64,000 nt of DNA from an uncultured Pseudomonadota bacterium. Its GTDB lineage: Bacteria; Pseudomonadota; Gammaproteobacteria; Ga0077536. Made by a program: the position numbers and the translations under genes. Location: NCBI GenBank assembly GCA_903825645.1, contig CAIKBL010000013.1, forward strand, positions 1 to 64,000, in the 5' to 3' direction. Positions 26,875 to 35,858 of the stretch are shown here, one piece after another (within the stretch, counting starts at the first letter, position 1; each line of letters begins with the position of its first letter). Below the pieces are notes generated by a model. That model saw only the letters and a program-made list of their open reading frames with translations. It made no database searches and was not told the DNA's origin.

Positions 26875-27704
26875 GACGATTGCTCCGGGGGCTGTGCGCC
26901 AAATTTGGGTGCGCGCTTTTCAAGGAAGGCCGCCATCCCTTCGCGGGCTTCCGCGGAGAGGAAAAGACGAATTTGTGCTTCGCGCTCGAAGGCCAATGTC
27001 GCGGCGAGAGGGGCCTGGGCGCCGAGATAGACGCCGTGCTTGATGGCGGCAACCGCTTCCCGCGGTGCGGCCGCCAAAAGTCGAGCCCGCGCCGTGACGC
27101 AGGCGCCGAACTCGGTGTCAGAAAAGACCTGATTTACGATACCGAGTCGGGCGGCCTCTTCGGCGCTGATTCGGGCGCCGGTCAACATGAGCTCCAGCGC
27201 ACGCGCTGTCCCGACCAACTGGGTCAGTCGCGCGTGGCCTCCCCAATCGGGGACGAGGCCTATTTTGATGAAGCTTTCAGAGAAGCTTGCGCTTTCTGCT
27301 GCGTAGCGAATATCGCAGGCGAGTGCGAGGTTCATGCCGCCGCCCGCCGCGACGCCGTTGATCGCGGCGACCACCGGCTTTTCCAGACACCGCATATAAG
27401 TCACGATCTCCCCGACCAGCGTCATGCGATCGGCGAGCACGGACACATCGTCGCGCGCCTGAAGCGCGGCCATGCCGGCAATATCCCCACCGGCGCAAAA
27501 CGCCTTGCCCGTGCCGGTCAGGACAAGGCAACCTACGGCAGGATCGGCGGCAGCCTGCCGGAGATAGCCCAAAAGAGCTTCCCGCATGGTGCCCATGAAA
27601 GCATTCATCGCGGTCGGGCGATTGAGGGTAATCGTCGCCACGCCTTCAGCGACCGCATACAACAGGGCAGCGCGCTGATCCGTCGGGGTCGGTGCTGTCA
27701 CCAT
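26871..27704 (-). CDS. enoyl-CoA hydratase/isomerase family protein
   Basis: The 277-residue crotonase-fold protein has FCAGGDIAGMAALQ and AAINGVAAGGGMNLALACDIRYAAESA, the two oxyanion-hole segments. The region SFIKIGLVPDWGG carries a Pro-Asp where hydratases have their acidic residue, so isomerase or another crotonase activity is possible. It starts three bases after the SDR stop and overlaps the next gene, so it is in an operon. Confidence 0.86.
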   Translation of the reverse strand: MVTAPTPTDQRAALLYAVAEGVATITLNRPTAMNAFMGTMREALLGYLRQAAADPAVGCLVLTGTGKAFCAGGDIAGMAALQARDDVSVLADRMTLVGEIVTYMRCLEKPVVAAINGVAAGGGMNLALACDIRYAAESASFSESFIKIGLVPDWGGHARLTQLVGTARALELMLTGARISAEEAARLGIVNQVFSDTEFGACVTARARLLAAAPREAVAAIKHGVYLGAQAPLAATLAFEREAQIRLFLSAEAREGMAAFLEKRAPKFGAQPPEQSS

Positions 27705-27707
27705 TTC

Positions 27708-28472
27708 TTAGCCGCGCCCGATGAATGGCATGGTGGTAGCCATCACCGTCATGAACTGGACGTTGGCCGACAGCGGGAGTCCCGCCATGTAGAGGACGGC
27801 GCTGGCCGCATGAGCGACCTCCATCAGCGGCTCAGCACGGACGCTCCCGTCTGCCTGACGGATCCCCTTTCGCATCGGCTCCGCAATCTCGGTTTCCGCA
27901 TTGCCAATGTCGATTTGGCCACAGGCGATATTGAAAGGCCGGCCGTCAAGAGACAGAGATCTGGTCAGGCCCGTCATGGCGTGTTTGGTGGTGGTATAAG
28001 CGGTCGTCCCCGGACGCGGTACCTGGGCCGAGATGGAGCCATTGTTGATGATCCTGCCACCTTGCGGTGTTTGTGCCCGCATGATTCGAAAAGCCTCGCG
28101 CGCGCAATAGAACGCGCCATTCAGATTAGTGTCGACAACCGCTCGCCAGCGATCGATCGCCATTTCGTCGACCGTCATCTGGGGGGCGCCGATGCCCGCG
28201 TTATTGAACAGGACATCGAGCCGGCCGAAACGGGCTTCGGTCTGATGGAACAGTGCCGCCACGGCGTTTGGATCGGCCACGTCGGTAGGGATGCACAGCG
28301 TTCTCGCGAGATCAGCCCCTGCGCAGGCGACGGTCTCGGTCAAGGCCTCGGCGCGTCTACCCGCCAGTACCACGGCGTAGCCGTCCCGGAGTAAACCCAA
28401 CGTGACGGCACGCCCGATTCCACTGCCGGCGCCGGTGACCACTGCTACGCGATCGGGTGTTCGAGACATCAT
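27708..28472 (-). CDS. short-chain dehydrogenase/reductase
   Basis: The 254-residue SDR starts at ATG 28472, with GAGGAA upstream; the open frame extends upstream into the hydrolase gene without family sequence. It has [26 protein letters not shown], catalytic serine in [21 protein letters not shown] (Tyr-x-x-x-Lys). AGRRAE after strand 2 suggests NADP(H). It sits between an epoxide-hydrolase-like gene and an enoyl-CoA hydratase gene with only a few bases between; substrate unknown. Confidence 0.87.
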   Translation of the reverse strand: MMSRTPDRVAVVTGAGSGIGRAVTLGLLRDGYAVVLAGRRAEALTETVACAGADLARTLCIPTDVADPNAVAALFHQTEARFGRLDVLFNNAGIGAPQMTVDEMAIDRWRAVVDTNLNGAFYCAREAFRIMRAQTPQGGRIINNGSISAQVPRPGTTAYTTTKHAMTGLTRSLSLDGRPFNIACGQIDIGNAETEIAEPMRKGIRQADGSVRAEPLMEVAHAASAVLYMAGLPLSANVQFMTVMATTMPFIGRG

Positions 28473-28479
28473 GCTTTCC

Positions 28480-29442
28480 TCAACAAGGGGCGACTTCGCG
28501 TAAGAAGCGCAGCATTTGTGTCGTGGTTTCCGTGGGCTTTTCGACCTGCAACCAGTGTCCGGCGCCGGCAATGAGTTCGATGAACCGGAGATCATCAAAA
28601 GCCTGCGGAAACCACTGCCGCCAGGTCGAATCATAGAGGAGCACATTATCTTCGCGGCCAGCGATGAAGGCTGCCGGTTGCGTAAATTTTCGGTCTTCCA
28701 GTTCCAGCGTCAGGGCATTCATGGTGGGTAGGTTACGGTACAGGTTGCAAGGACCGCGGAAGCCGCTGTGTTGATACTGAGCGACGTAATAGGCGAGATC
28801 GGCTTCGCTTAACCACGCGGGTAAGCGCGCGGGCAGGGGCAGTACATCAAGAAGTCGGCTGCTTCGTGGATACTCGAGCTGTTTCATCCAGGTCAGGGTG
28901 GGGGCATCAGCCGAAATACCATAATAGATTCTGAGTAGGCTTGCGCGAATATCGGTTTCGAGTTCGGCCTCGACGACACCTGGGGTTTGGAAATACCGGA
29001 TATACCAGAATTTATCCTCCATCCCCGGGGGATCTATTGTGGCCCGACCGGCGCGCCAGAACGGCACTGATAGCCCCATGACAGTCTTGCAATGCGTCGG
29101 GTGCAACAGCGCGGTGTTCCAGGCAATGATGCAGCCCCAGTCATGTCCAATGAGGTTGAATTCGGCATACCCGAGTGCGTGTGCGAGCCCGACGACATCC
29201 GCCGCCATCTGGCGGATGTTGTAGTCTTCGATAGCCGGTGGTCTGCTACTACCCCCAAAGCCGCGTTGGTCGGGGACTGCGACCCGATAGCCTGCTGCCA
29301 CCAACGGGGCAATCTGATGCCGCCAAAGATACCAGCACTGCGGCCAACCATGGAGCAGGATGACGAGCGGTCCGTCCCCTTGAACCACTGTCCGTAGGGT
29401 GACGCCATTTGTCTCAATCATTTCAAAAGTAGGTTCAAGCAT
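28480..29442 (-). CDS. alpha/beta hydrolase, epoxide hydrolase-like
   Basis: The 320-residue protein has the oxyanion motif [13 protein letters not shown], the nucleophile elbow GHDWGC with an Asp nucleophile (as in epoxide hydrolases and haloalkane dehalogenases), cap-domain tyrosines ([20 protein letters not shown]) and the catalytic His in [11 protein letters not shown]. This pattern favours soluble epoxide hydrolase, which opens epoxides to diols. It overlaps the following P-loop gene by 8 bases. An oxygenase in the cell, such as the di-iron enzyme at 48.9 kb, could supply epoxides, but that link is inference. Confidence 0.85.
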   Translation of the reverse strand: MLEPTFEMIETNGVTLRTVVQGDGPLVILLHGWPQCWYLWRHQIAPLVAAGYRVAVPDQRGFGGSSRPPAIEDYNIRQMAADVVGLAHALGYAEFNLIGHDWGCIIAWNTALLHPTHCKTVMGLSVPFWRAGRATIDPPGMEDKFWYIRYFQTPGVVEAELETDIRASLLRIYYGISADAPTLTWMKQLEYPRSSRLLDVLPLPARLPAWLSEADLAYYVAQYQHSGFRGPCNLYRNLPTMNALTLELEDRKFTQPAAFIAGREDNVLLYDSTWRQWFPQAFDDLRFIELIAGAGHWLQVEKPTETTTQMLRFLREVAPC

Positions 29443-30289
29443 GCGAATGCGCCTGTTTCAGGACGCCCTCCAGACAGTTGAGAAAATCATTTTCGGATTG
29501 TGCCTGTGCGAGCGTGTCCGCGCTGACGCGATAACCGTATTGGTGCGCAATGGCTTCATAGCGAGGGACACGGGCCTGCAATAGGCGCGGAAACATCCAG
29601 AGCACGAATTCGTCGGGGTTGATAGCCTCGCTCGTCAGCAAACCTCGTGAGGACATGAATCGGGCGAGCTCGGTCGCTAGAAACTCGGTCCGGTAGTAGA
29701 GCGGTTTCGGCTCGGCCTCTGCACGGCGGAGCAGCTCCTGTCCGTTTTCAGGGGTGGCTTCGATGTAGATCAGGAGCGTATGTTCGGCGAGGATCTTCAG
29801 GACATCCTCGTCGTCCAGCTCGCACAAACTGCCGGCTGAATCATTGATGAAATGTCGGTAACCGTAAATCTCTCGGGCCTTTCTGATGAAGGTCGGGACT
29901 TCGAGCATGGCGGCGACTTCGGCATCTCGGTAGAGTTTCTGTCGGCGCTGGAACTCTATTAAGGGCAAACCGCCTTGCGCCGGATCGCCGAGCTTGCCGA
30001 GAAAGGTCAGCACCGCCGTCAGGTTATCGACGGTGATGTTATTCGAAATGTAGATGGAATCCGTCCGCAGCAGATCCCGCAAAAATGGGATCTGCATGGC
30101 CTGTGATTTTATGTTGTCCAGGATCGGCTCATTCAGATAGCGGGTTCCGATCCGATAATCTGCTGAATAGTGAAACCAATGGGCTTGCCGCAGACGCGAG
30201 GACAGATACGTCTTGCCGACGCCGGACATGCCGATCAACGTCACCGACTTAGCTTCCCAGCGTCTAAATGCTGCTGCAGTCATTTTCAT
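29435..30289 (-). CDS. P-loop ATPase/kinase of unknown role
   Basis: The 284-residue protein has Walker A near the N-terminus (TLIGMSGVGKTYLS) resembling shikimate/nucleoside kinases, then WFHYSADYRIGTRYLNEP. Later features are HFINDSAGSLCELDDED and LLIYIEATPENGQELLRRAE, consistent with a kinase-like P-loop fold. No membrane segment is seen. It overlaps the epoxide-hydrolase gene and follows a PhyH-family gene by 54 bases. I recall similar proteins annotated only as ATPase. No substrate can be assigned. Confidence 0.75.
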   Translation of the reverse strand: MKMTAAAFRRWEAKSVTLIGMSGVGKTYLSSRLRQAHWFHYSADYRIGTRYLNEPILDNIKSQAMQIPFLRDLLRTDSIYISNNITVDNLTAVLTFLGKLGDPAQGGLPLIEFQRRQKLYRDAEVAAMLEVPTFIRKAREIYGYRHFINDSAGSLCELDDEDVLKILAEHTLLIYIEATPENGQELLRRAEAEPKPLYYRTEFLATELARFMSSRGLLTSEAINPDEFVLWMFPRLLQARVPRYEAIAHQYGYRVSADTLAQAQSENDFLNCLEGVLKQAHSHA

Positions 30290-30343
30290 GATGTCGTCAT
30301 GTCAATCAACGCGTGTCGGGTTAAGCCGTGATCTGGCCTGCGG

Positions 30344-31243
30344 TCACCTTGCGGCCGATTTACCGCGAAGGTTCCTAGTCAGTCCGCCCCGTTCATGGAG
30401 CGCTGTTTTGGCGCGAATTTGCTCAAAGCCGATTGGGAAGGGACGCAGTCGCGGAAAAGCCGGGTGGCGGAAGAGATCGCCATCCTTTAGCGTGTCATGC
30501 AGCCCACTGTTGAGGGGCAGTGGTGCCCGAATCGATCGCGCCGCATAGTGGGCATCTTCGCCAAAGAAATGAAGGGTGAGGGTGCGCTGCCGAACTCCGG
30601 CCTCGCATCCTCCATCAGCTTGCAGGACGGCGGGATGACAAATCAGGACATCGCCCGGCATGACATCCCACGCGACCACATCGCGCGTCTCGGACTGCTT
30701 TTCAATACCTTCGTTGGGCACGTCGACACCGTCACTGGGTCGCTCGTCAGCGGCGGCGTCGAACGCAGATCGCGCCTCGTTTGCCTCGTGATGAGAGCCC
30801 CGCACAAATTCGGGTGAGTGGGCCTTGCTGGTGGCATCCAGGATTATCCGAACCACTGCTATCTGTTTGCCGCGCAGCGCCAGCTCTGATGAGGGTCGGT
30901 GCCACGCTGTCCGACGGGTAGTCGGTCCGTCGAGGAGACACACCGTTTCATGGAGGAACCACACGGACGAAGGTCCCCATAAACCAGCAAGGATGTCGGG
31001 TAGCGGCGATTCGCATAGGAGCTCCTGGTAGATGTTCGCCGCCTCGGGATGACACCTATCCTCGTAGCAGGTCCCCCCGGCGTCCTCGGTGGACTGGATG
31101 GCCGCTGGCGTCGGGTGACCGAGGCTCCACTCGAAACCTTTCTCGGCGAGTGACAGCGCGTCGTTTTCCAAGACCTGCGGTAGGATAACGACACCGTCCT
31201 TGCGCAGCCGATCAGCGCAAATAATCAGAGGTTCACGCACCAT
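30344..31243 (-). CDS. phytanoyl-CoA dioxygenase family protein with altered metal site
   Basis: The 299-residue protein resembles PhyH-type 2-oxoglutarate/Fe(II) oxygenases: DGVVILPQVL at the N-terminus, FLHETVCLL, GKQIAVVRIILD, SPEFVRGSHH, the distal His in GDVLICHPAVLQADGG and an Arg in RQRTLTLHFFGED that could bind 2-oxoglutarate. The usual HxD iron motif is replaced by His-Arg-Pro (TAWHRPSSE), so the facial triad lacks its acid. The protein may be inactive, halogenase-like or re-purposed. It lies 8 bases after the start-side neighbour, the CoA-transferase gene. Confidence 0.72.
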   Translation of the reverse strand: MVREPLIICADRLRKDGVVILPQVLENDALSLAEKGFEWSLGHPTPAAIQSTEDAGGTCYEDRCHPEAANIYQELLCESPLPDILAGLWGPSSVWFLHETVCLLDGPTTRRTAWHRPSSELALRGKQIAVVRIILDATSKAHSPEFVRGSHHEANEARSAFDAAADERPSDGVDVPNEGIEKQSETRDVVAWDVMPGDVLICHPAVLQADGGCEAGVRQRTLTLHFFGEDAHYAARSIRAPLPLNSGLHDTLKDGDLFRHPAFPRLRPFPIGFEQIRAKTALHERGGLTRNLRGKSAAR

Positions 31244-31251
31244 AAATATTC

Positions 31252-32472
31252 CTAGGGCTGCTCAGCAGTGACGGGCGGGATGAGAGTAATGCCCTGGGCT
31301 ATCAGATCGGCGATTTTTTGGGGACTATAACCGGCCTCGGCGAGCACCTCGACACTGTGCTCACCGAGTCGCGGCGCGGGACGTCGGAGTGTCGCGGGGG
31401 ACTCGGTCCAGCGTGACGCGGGACGCATCTCGCGGATCGCACCTTCCGTTGGATGCGACGTCGACTGGAAATAATTCACGGCCGCCAGATGCGGATCAGC
31501 GGGCAGTGAGTCGAGTGTATGTAGGGGAATCGCCGGAATATCAGCTTGTTCGAAAAAGGCGAGCCACTCGGTGGTTGTGCGCGTGCGCAATATCTCAGCA
31601 AGCATGGCGTATAGCGCGTCGATGTGGGCGGTGCGCGTGGCGAGCGTGGCCAGTCGGGGATCGCGGTCAAAACGCGTCGGATCGCCCAACATTTTGAAGA
31701 AACTGCGCCACTGGCCGTCACTGTAGATGAGTGCGCAGACATAGCCATCCAGGGTCACGAAGGGCGTGCGTTCCCGTGCGAGCAGACGCGCATAACCGGG
31801 GGGGCCGAGCGGGGGTTCGAAAGTTTGGCCAGCCAGATGTTCAGCCAGCATGAAAGGTACCATCGTTTCGAACATCGGGATGTCGATGGCCTGGCCAACA
31901 CCAGTTTTTTCTCGACGATATAAGGCCGCTGAAACCGCCATCGCCGCGTGCACACCCACGGTACGATCGACCAGTGCGATGGGAACATAGCGCGGGGTGC
32001 CGTCGCCGACTTGGGCGACTAGCGAAGGCAGTCCAATGACACCTTGAATGAGATCGTCATACGCGGGGCGCGCCGCGTAGGGGCCGTCTTGACCGTAGCC
32101 AAAGACACCCGCATAAATCAGGCGCGGATTGATGGCAGCGAGTCGCTCCCATGTCAGCCCCAGTCGCGCCATCGCCTGCGGACGCACGTTGTACATGAGA
32201 ACATCGGCCGCTTTGACAAGGTGTAGGAGCGCGTCCAGCCCTCCGGGGGCTTTGAGATTCAGCACAAGACTGCGTTTGTTCCGGTTCACATGGAGGAATC
32301 CTCCCCCCATCCCGGAGTGGCGGGCTGGACCGATGGCTCGGGTCGTGTCGCCCGTGGGGGGTTCTATTTTGATGACTTCGGCACCCATATCACCCAGCAG
32401 TTGGGTTGCAAAGGGCCCCATGAGCACCGTCGTGAGATCGAGAACGCGGATCCCCTCGAGTGCGCCACTCAT
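31252..32472 (-). CDS. CaiB/BaiF family CoA-transferase
   Basis: The 406-residue class III CoA-transferase starts at ATG 32472 (MSGALEGIRVLDLTTVLMGP); upstream open sequence lacks family features. It has GDMGAEVIKIEPP, NRNKRSLVLNLK, the catalytic Asp in AYDDLIQGVIGL and the C-terminal PRLGEHSVEVLAEAGYS. It moves CoA between acids, activating a carboxylate without ATP. It is the first gene of the long minus-strand run, upstream of the PhyH-like gene. Confidence 0.9.
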   Translation of the reverse strand: MSGALEGIRVLDLTTVLMGPFATQLLGDMGAEVIKIEPPTGDTTRAIGPARHSGMGGGFLHVNRNKRSLVLNLKAPGGLDALLHLVKAADVLMYNVRPQAMARLGLTWERLAAINPRLIYAGVFGYGQDGPYAARPAYDDLIQGVIGLPSLVAQVGDGTPRYVPIALVDRTVGVHAAMAVSAALYRREKTGVGQAIDIPMFETMVPFMLAEHLAGQTFEPPLGPPGYARLLARERTPFVTLDGYVCALIYSDGQWRSFFKMLGDPTRFDRDPRLATLATRTAHIDALYAMLAEILRTRTTTEWLAFFEQADIPAIPLHTLDSLPADPHLAAVNYFQSTSHPTEGAIREMRPASRWTESPATLRRPAPRLGEHSVEVLAEAGYSPQKIADLIAQGITLIPPVTAEQP

Positions 32473-32837
32473 CGTAGACGGTCCGCTAAACACGTGAAGG
32501 ACAAAGCGAGAGCAGAACAGCGCATGGCATCCCCAGATCGCGAAGTAAGCCAACATTGTCGGCTACGCCTGCGTGATTTGCCAGAATCGCGCAGACCGCA
32601 CGTCGGTGCTTGGCGCGAGTTGCTGAGAAACTGGTTGGTGGGCGCGCGACCTGCGGGGCTTAACGTGTTGCGCGCAATCGGTCTCTAGACACTGGGTCCG
32701 TATCGCGGCCGCCGGCGCCGCAGGACGCTATCGAGGTGGTACTACAGGCGGGGCGCTGCCTGGCTCAGATCACCGCGCGCCTGTCTTTTTTCGAATCAGC
32801 CCGGATCCGATTGAATCACTTCTCGATTTGAGCGCGT
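32473..32837. other. intergenic region, nothing recognised
   Basis: About 365 bases between the start of the CoA-transferase gene and the end of the envelope operon, both on the minus strand. It should contain the promoter of the CoA-transferase run. Short open frames on the plus strand have no recognisable sequence. I see no hairpin with a T tract, repeat or RNA gene. Confidence 0.4.
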
Positions 32838-33440
32838 TTAAAGACCCTGTGCGTCTGCGCCCAGCGCCTGGTCCCATGACCATCGGATTTCTTCTTCACG
32901 AAAAAAAAGAGACTCCTGCGTGGGTGTCGAAAGTCTGGCTCTGGCTATCGCATAGTGTTTGCTCGCGATGCGAATCGCCTCGGCAAGTGATGTCCGCTGC
33001 TCGCGTGGCAAATCAAGGTAATCAGTCGAGATGATGTACTGCTGCTCCAGCAAGGCGTTCGCGTACGCCAGCCAGCGCGCTTCTGGAGCACCCCCAAGGC
33101 TCATCGCTATTCGTTGTTCCAGTGCGTCGAGATGTCTTTCATAGCGTTGGCAGGTCAGTGCCAGTGCTGCCGCGTTTCCGGCGCGGACAAGGACTTCCAT
33201 TTCCGCCAGACGCCTTCTGGCGAACGTTTCTAGCAGCGCGCGCGCCGCCTCTGGGCGAGGCGTCAAGTCCAGTTGCGCCTCTTCGAGCAGGCGCTTGGCA
33301 GGATAGGTCCAATCCGCCTCGGTGGTCCCGGCGGGTGGCAGCCAGCGGATCCCCGCAAACGAATTGATGAGGGCATGACCGGCAGATGCGGTCAGGGAAA
33401 GGAGCGACAGGACGATGAGACTGAATCGTCGGACAGTCAT
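32838..33440 (-). CDS. secreted helical protein, unknown function
   Basis: The 200-residue protein has a signal peptide (RRFSLIVLSLLSLTASAGHA, probable cleavage after GHA). The mature part is mainly helical, with charged, alanine-rich segments such as ARRRLAEMEVLVRAGNAAAL and YERHLDALEQRI, and no cysteines other than one. This pattern is seen in periplasmic DUF5667-like helical proteins, but I cannot assign a family firmly. It overlaps the lipoprotein gene (ATGA) and is last in the envelope operon. Confidence 0.7.
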   Translation of the reverse strand: MTVRRFSLIVLSLLSLTASAGHALINSFAGIRWLPPAGTTEADWTYPAKRLLEEAQLDLTPRPEAARALLETFARRRLAEMEVLVRAGNAAALALTCQRYERHLDALEQRIAMSLGGAPEARWLAYANALLEQQYIISTDYLDLPREQRTSLAEAIRIASKHYAIARARLSTPTQESLFFREEEIRWSWDQALGADAQGL

Positions 33441-34426
33441 GCGTCAGGTACGATGCTTTCCAGCTTGGTGTCGAGACCCTGATGATCAGGTGCAACCTCG
33501 ATCATAAAGGGAAACACCAGTGGTTTGCCTCCCGGCGCACACTGGATGAACAGCTGGTAGAAGCCAGGCTCCGGGAAAGTGATCCGAATAGGGATCCGCG
33601 GTCCGGGATACACGAGTCGCGCAGGAGCAGCCATCATCTTAAGCATCATCGCCTCTGAATGTGCGGCGGAGTGACCGGCCATTGCGCGCATCATGGCGAC
33701 CATTTCCGGCGTATAGCTGTGTGCATGGCCAAAATATTCGCCATCGATTCGCCACAGTGCGACATGTACTTCGGCACCGAGTAGTAGCTCGAGATTGGTG
33801 ACCGGCTCGCCCGCGTGCGTGAGCGTCAAGACGAGCTCTGCTTCCGCACCGGCGACCGCACGCGGCGGCGATAGGGCAAGCGAAGCCTGATATCCCTGCA
33901 CGATGCGCGCCCGGCCGAGATCGATATTCACCTGAGGAATCGCTGCCGGCGCCCCGACCGTGACGTTAAACTGCTTTCGCCAGGTTCGATCGTGGTGGGT
34001 GAATTCATTCACGATTCGGTACTGTCCGGCGCGCGGAAAAGCATATGGAAACGTAAATCGCGCGGCGGCCAAATCCTGCGCGGTCAGCGGACCAAAATCT
34101 TCCTGATGGATATGCGCGAAGCTGCTGAAGTCGCGGGCCACGATGAAGGTATGGAGCGCACGCTCATGGATGATCTGCAGATCGCTAACCGGTTTGCGAT
34201 TCTCGGTCCGGGTGAGGCTAAAGACAAGGGTGTTTGGGCGCCCCGGGACCGGTGGCGTGTCCAGATCGAGGGTCAAGGTATAAGGGCCGCTTGGCTGGCC
34301 CTCGAGCCCGGGTGCGACGGCGCGGCCGCACCCGGTCAAGGCCAGGAGGAACAGGACAATCCCTGGTAGGGACCGCGCACTCACCCTCGGCTTAAGGTAT
34401 TGCAGTCGCAGGTTTCGGTGCTTCAA
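33437..34426 (-). CDS. putative lipoprotein, possible metal-related
   Basis: The 329-residue frame has a lipoprotein signal ending in LFLLALTGC. The mature protein is beta-rich, with two related segments (FAHIHQEDFGPL and FGHAHSYTPEMV), several His/Met clusters (MMRAMAGHSAAHSEAMMLKMM) and FPRAGQYRIV / FPEPGFYQLF, like domains found in copper-handling or FixH/YtkA-like proteins. Metal binding is therefore possible but not shown. The start is TTG at 34426, overlapping the DUF1329 gene; GTG at 34384 would give a shorter n-region and is a fair alternative. Confidence 0.72.
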   Translation of the reverse strand: MKHRNLRLQYLKPRVSARSLPGIVLFLLALTGCGRAVAPGLEGQPSGPYTLTLDLDTPPVPGRPNTLVFSLTRTENRKPVSDLQIIHERALHTFIVARDFSSFAHIHQEDFGPLTAQDLAAARFTFPYAFPRAGQYRIVNEFTHHDRTWRKQFNVTVGAPAAIPQVNIDLGRARIVQGYQASLALSPPRAVAGAEAELVLTLTHAGEPVTNLELLLGAEVHVALWRIDGEYFGHAHSYTPEMVAMMRAMAGHSAAHSEAMMLKMMAAPARLVYPGPRIPIRITFPEPGFYQLFIQCAPGGKPLVFPFMIEVAPDHQGLDTKLESIVPDA

Positions 34427-35858
34427 CCGGTTTCCCTGTCTCGAATATCAGATGTCCCGCACGCTCCTGCGCCGCATATCGGGCTTCGACTTGAGGCGAG
34501 AGCTCGATTTGGCGCACGTCGGGGAACTTGCCACGGTCCAAAAATGGTCGCAGGAAAGCCTGCGCGGGATCTTTGAGCAAGACCTGTGTTTTGAGGGGCT
34601 GAAAATTCCATTCACGACGCATGAATTCAGGCGTGAAAATCATGTTTTTCTGCTCTTCGGTCCACTCATGTGCGACGTGCGTATCATGGAAGCTATAGCT
34701 CATGATGTCGTGTTCCAAATCCCAATAGACCGTATTGTGAGCCGCATAACCAAACCCTTTAAGCCCAGGATTTTCAAGTCGGACGTTTCTGACTTCTATC
34801 ATCATGAGCTTGTTATTCTGTCCGTATTTTTCAGTGCGAATCGGGAAGAAACTGTGCTTATCCAGCCATAAAACGAGGAATTTCTCATTGTAGTTCGGTA
34901 GGACCTCTTTTCGGATTGTCCCCATGACCACCCAACAATCAACGCCGCCATCCGGTCGATAGTAAGGGTACTGATCGCCCATCATCTTCAAGGTGGAGGT
35001 CTCGCGCTTGACGAATCCCTTGTTGTTATCGTTCAGGACAATTTCCGGACGTGTATTAGGGAAACGTACCGTTTGATAGAGAACGTCGGTTCCGAGCAGT
35101 TTCCACTCCATTTCCCACGGGTCGCGGCCAACCACATCATCGAAGGTCTGGGCATTGTCTGGGAAACGTTGGTCTCGCCGAGGTTGGGGTTGTCGCCGCA
35201 CCCGACGGAGTCCCGCAGAGTAAACAAAGAAATCCATTTTGTTCGCCATTTTCGGCGATGTACGATGCATTATCCACAATTGCTGCTCATCCTGTGACTC
35301 AGGCGGGAAGGTGCTGTACTGCATCCATCGGTCCTGGATCTCTCCCGGTTTGATCTCCCGTAGCGCGCCCTCAAATGGTGTGCGCATGCGCTTGGCGGAC
35401 GCGGAAAGACCGAGGTTACGCTGGCGGATCCGGGTCCAAAAACTGCAACGTTTCTCACAAACCGCTTCGGATGTCGTGTTGGTTATCGTGGGTGCGCTAT
35501 AAACGATGACGACACCCTGATTGATATATCCGGAGCTCGTAATCATGCCGAACGCGTCCACCAACGTATTAGGCCAGCGCGGGACATGCGGGAACTCCGC
35601 GCTCCGATAGCCCATTTCCTCCGCGGTGTAAGGCGCTTTGAATGGGTAGGGAGCGGCTGGAATATATGGAATATTCGGGTCACGTGGCTTGGTCGGGTTA
35701 GGATCGTAGAGCGCCCGGTCCGCCGGGGACATCTGCTCTACCGTGCGCCAGGTGAGCTCTTCTGCCGTGGCGAGGGGCAGGCTGGTGGCCCAAAGCATCA
35801 GGCTCACCACCGCGTACGTGGCGGCCTTTTTTGAGAAAGGCATGACATTAGAACGCAT
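34392..35858 (-). CDS. DUF1329 periplasmic protein
   Basis: The 488-residue protein starts at ATG 35858, overlapping the DUF1302 stop by 11 bases, with GGAG upstream. An N-terminal signal peptide (ATYAVVSLMLWATSLPLATA) precedes a large soluble domain; conserved-looking parts include RRVRRQPQPRRDQRFPDNAQTFDDV and GTDVLYQTVRFPN. DUF1329 proteins are thought to have a LolB-like lipid-carrier fold and are commonly encoded beside DUF1302 barrels and RND transporters. Here it likely works in the periplasm with the barrel on a hydrophobic compound. No RND gene is in the window. Confidence 0.88.
   Translation of the reverse strand: MRSNVMPFSKKAATYAVVSLMLWATSLPLATAEELTWRTVEQMSPADRALYDPNPTKPRDPNIPYIPAAPYPFKAPYTAEEMGYRSAEFPHVPRWPNTLVDAFGMITSSGYINQGVVIVYSAPTITNTTSEAVCEKRCSFWTRIRQRNLGLSASAKRMRTPFEGALREIKPGEIQDRWMQYSTFPPESQDEQQLWIMHRTSPKMANKMDFFVYSAGLRRVRRQPQPRRDQRFPDNAQTFDDVVGRDPWEMEWKLLGTDVLYQTVRFPNTRPEIVLNDNNKGFVKRETSTLKMMGDQYPYYRPDGGVDCWVVMGTIRKEVLPNYNEKFLVLWLDKHSFFPIRTEKYGQNNKLMMIEVRNVRLENPGLKGFGYAAHNTVYWDLEHDIMSYSFHDTHVAHEWTEEQKNMIFTPEFMRREWNFQPLKTQVLLKDPAQAFLRPFLDRGKFPDVRQIELSPQVEARYAAQERAGHLIFETGKPVEAPKPATAIP

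Noticed and set aside
26880-28394. Long plus-strand open frame of 504 codons
   Set aside because: It is antisense to the enoyl-CoA hydratase and SDR genes, which have clear family motifs; its translation is Arg/His-rich with no recognisable domain.
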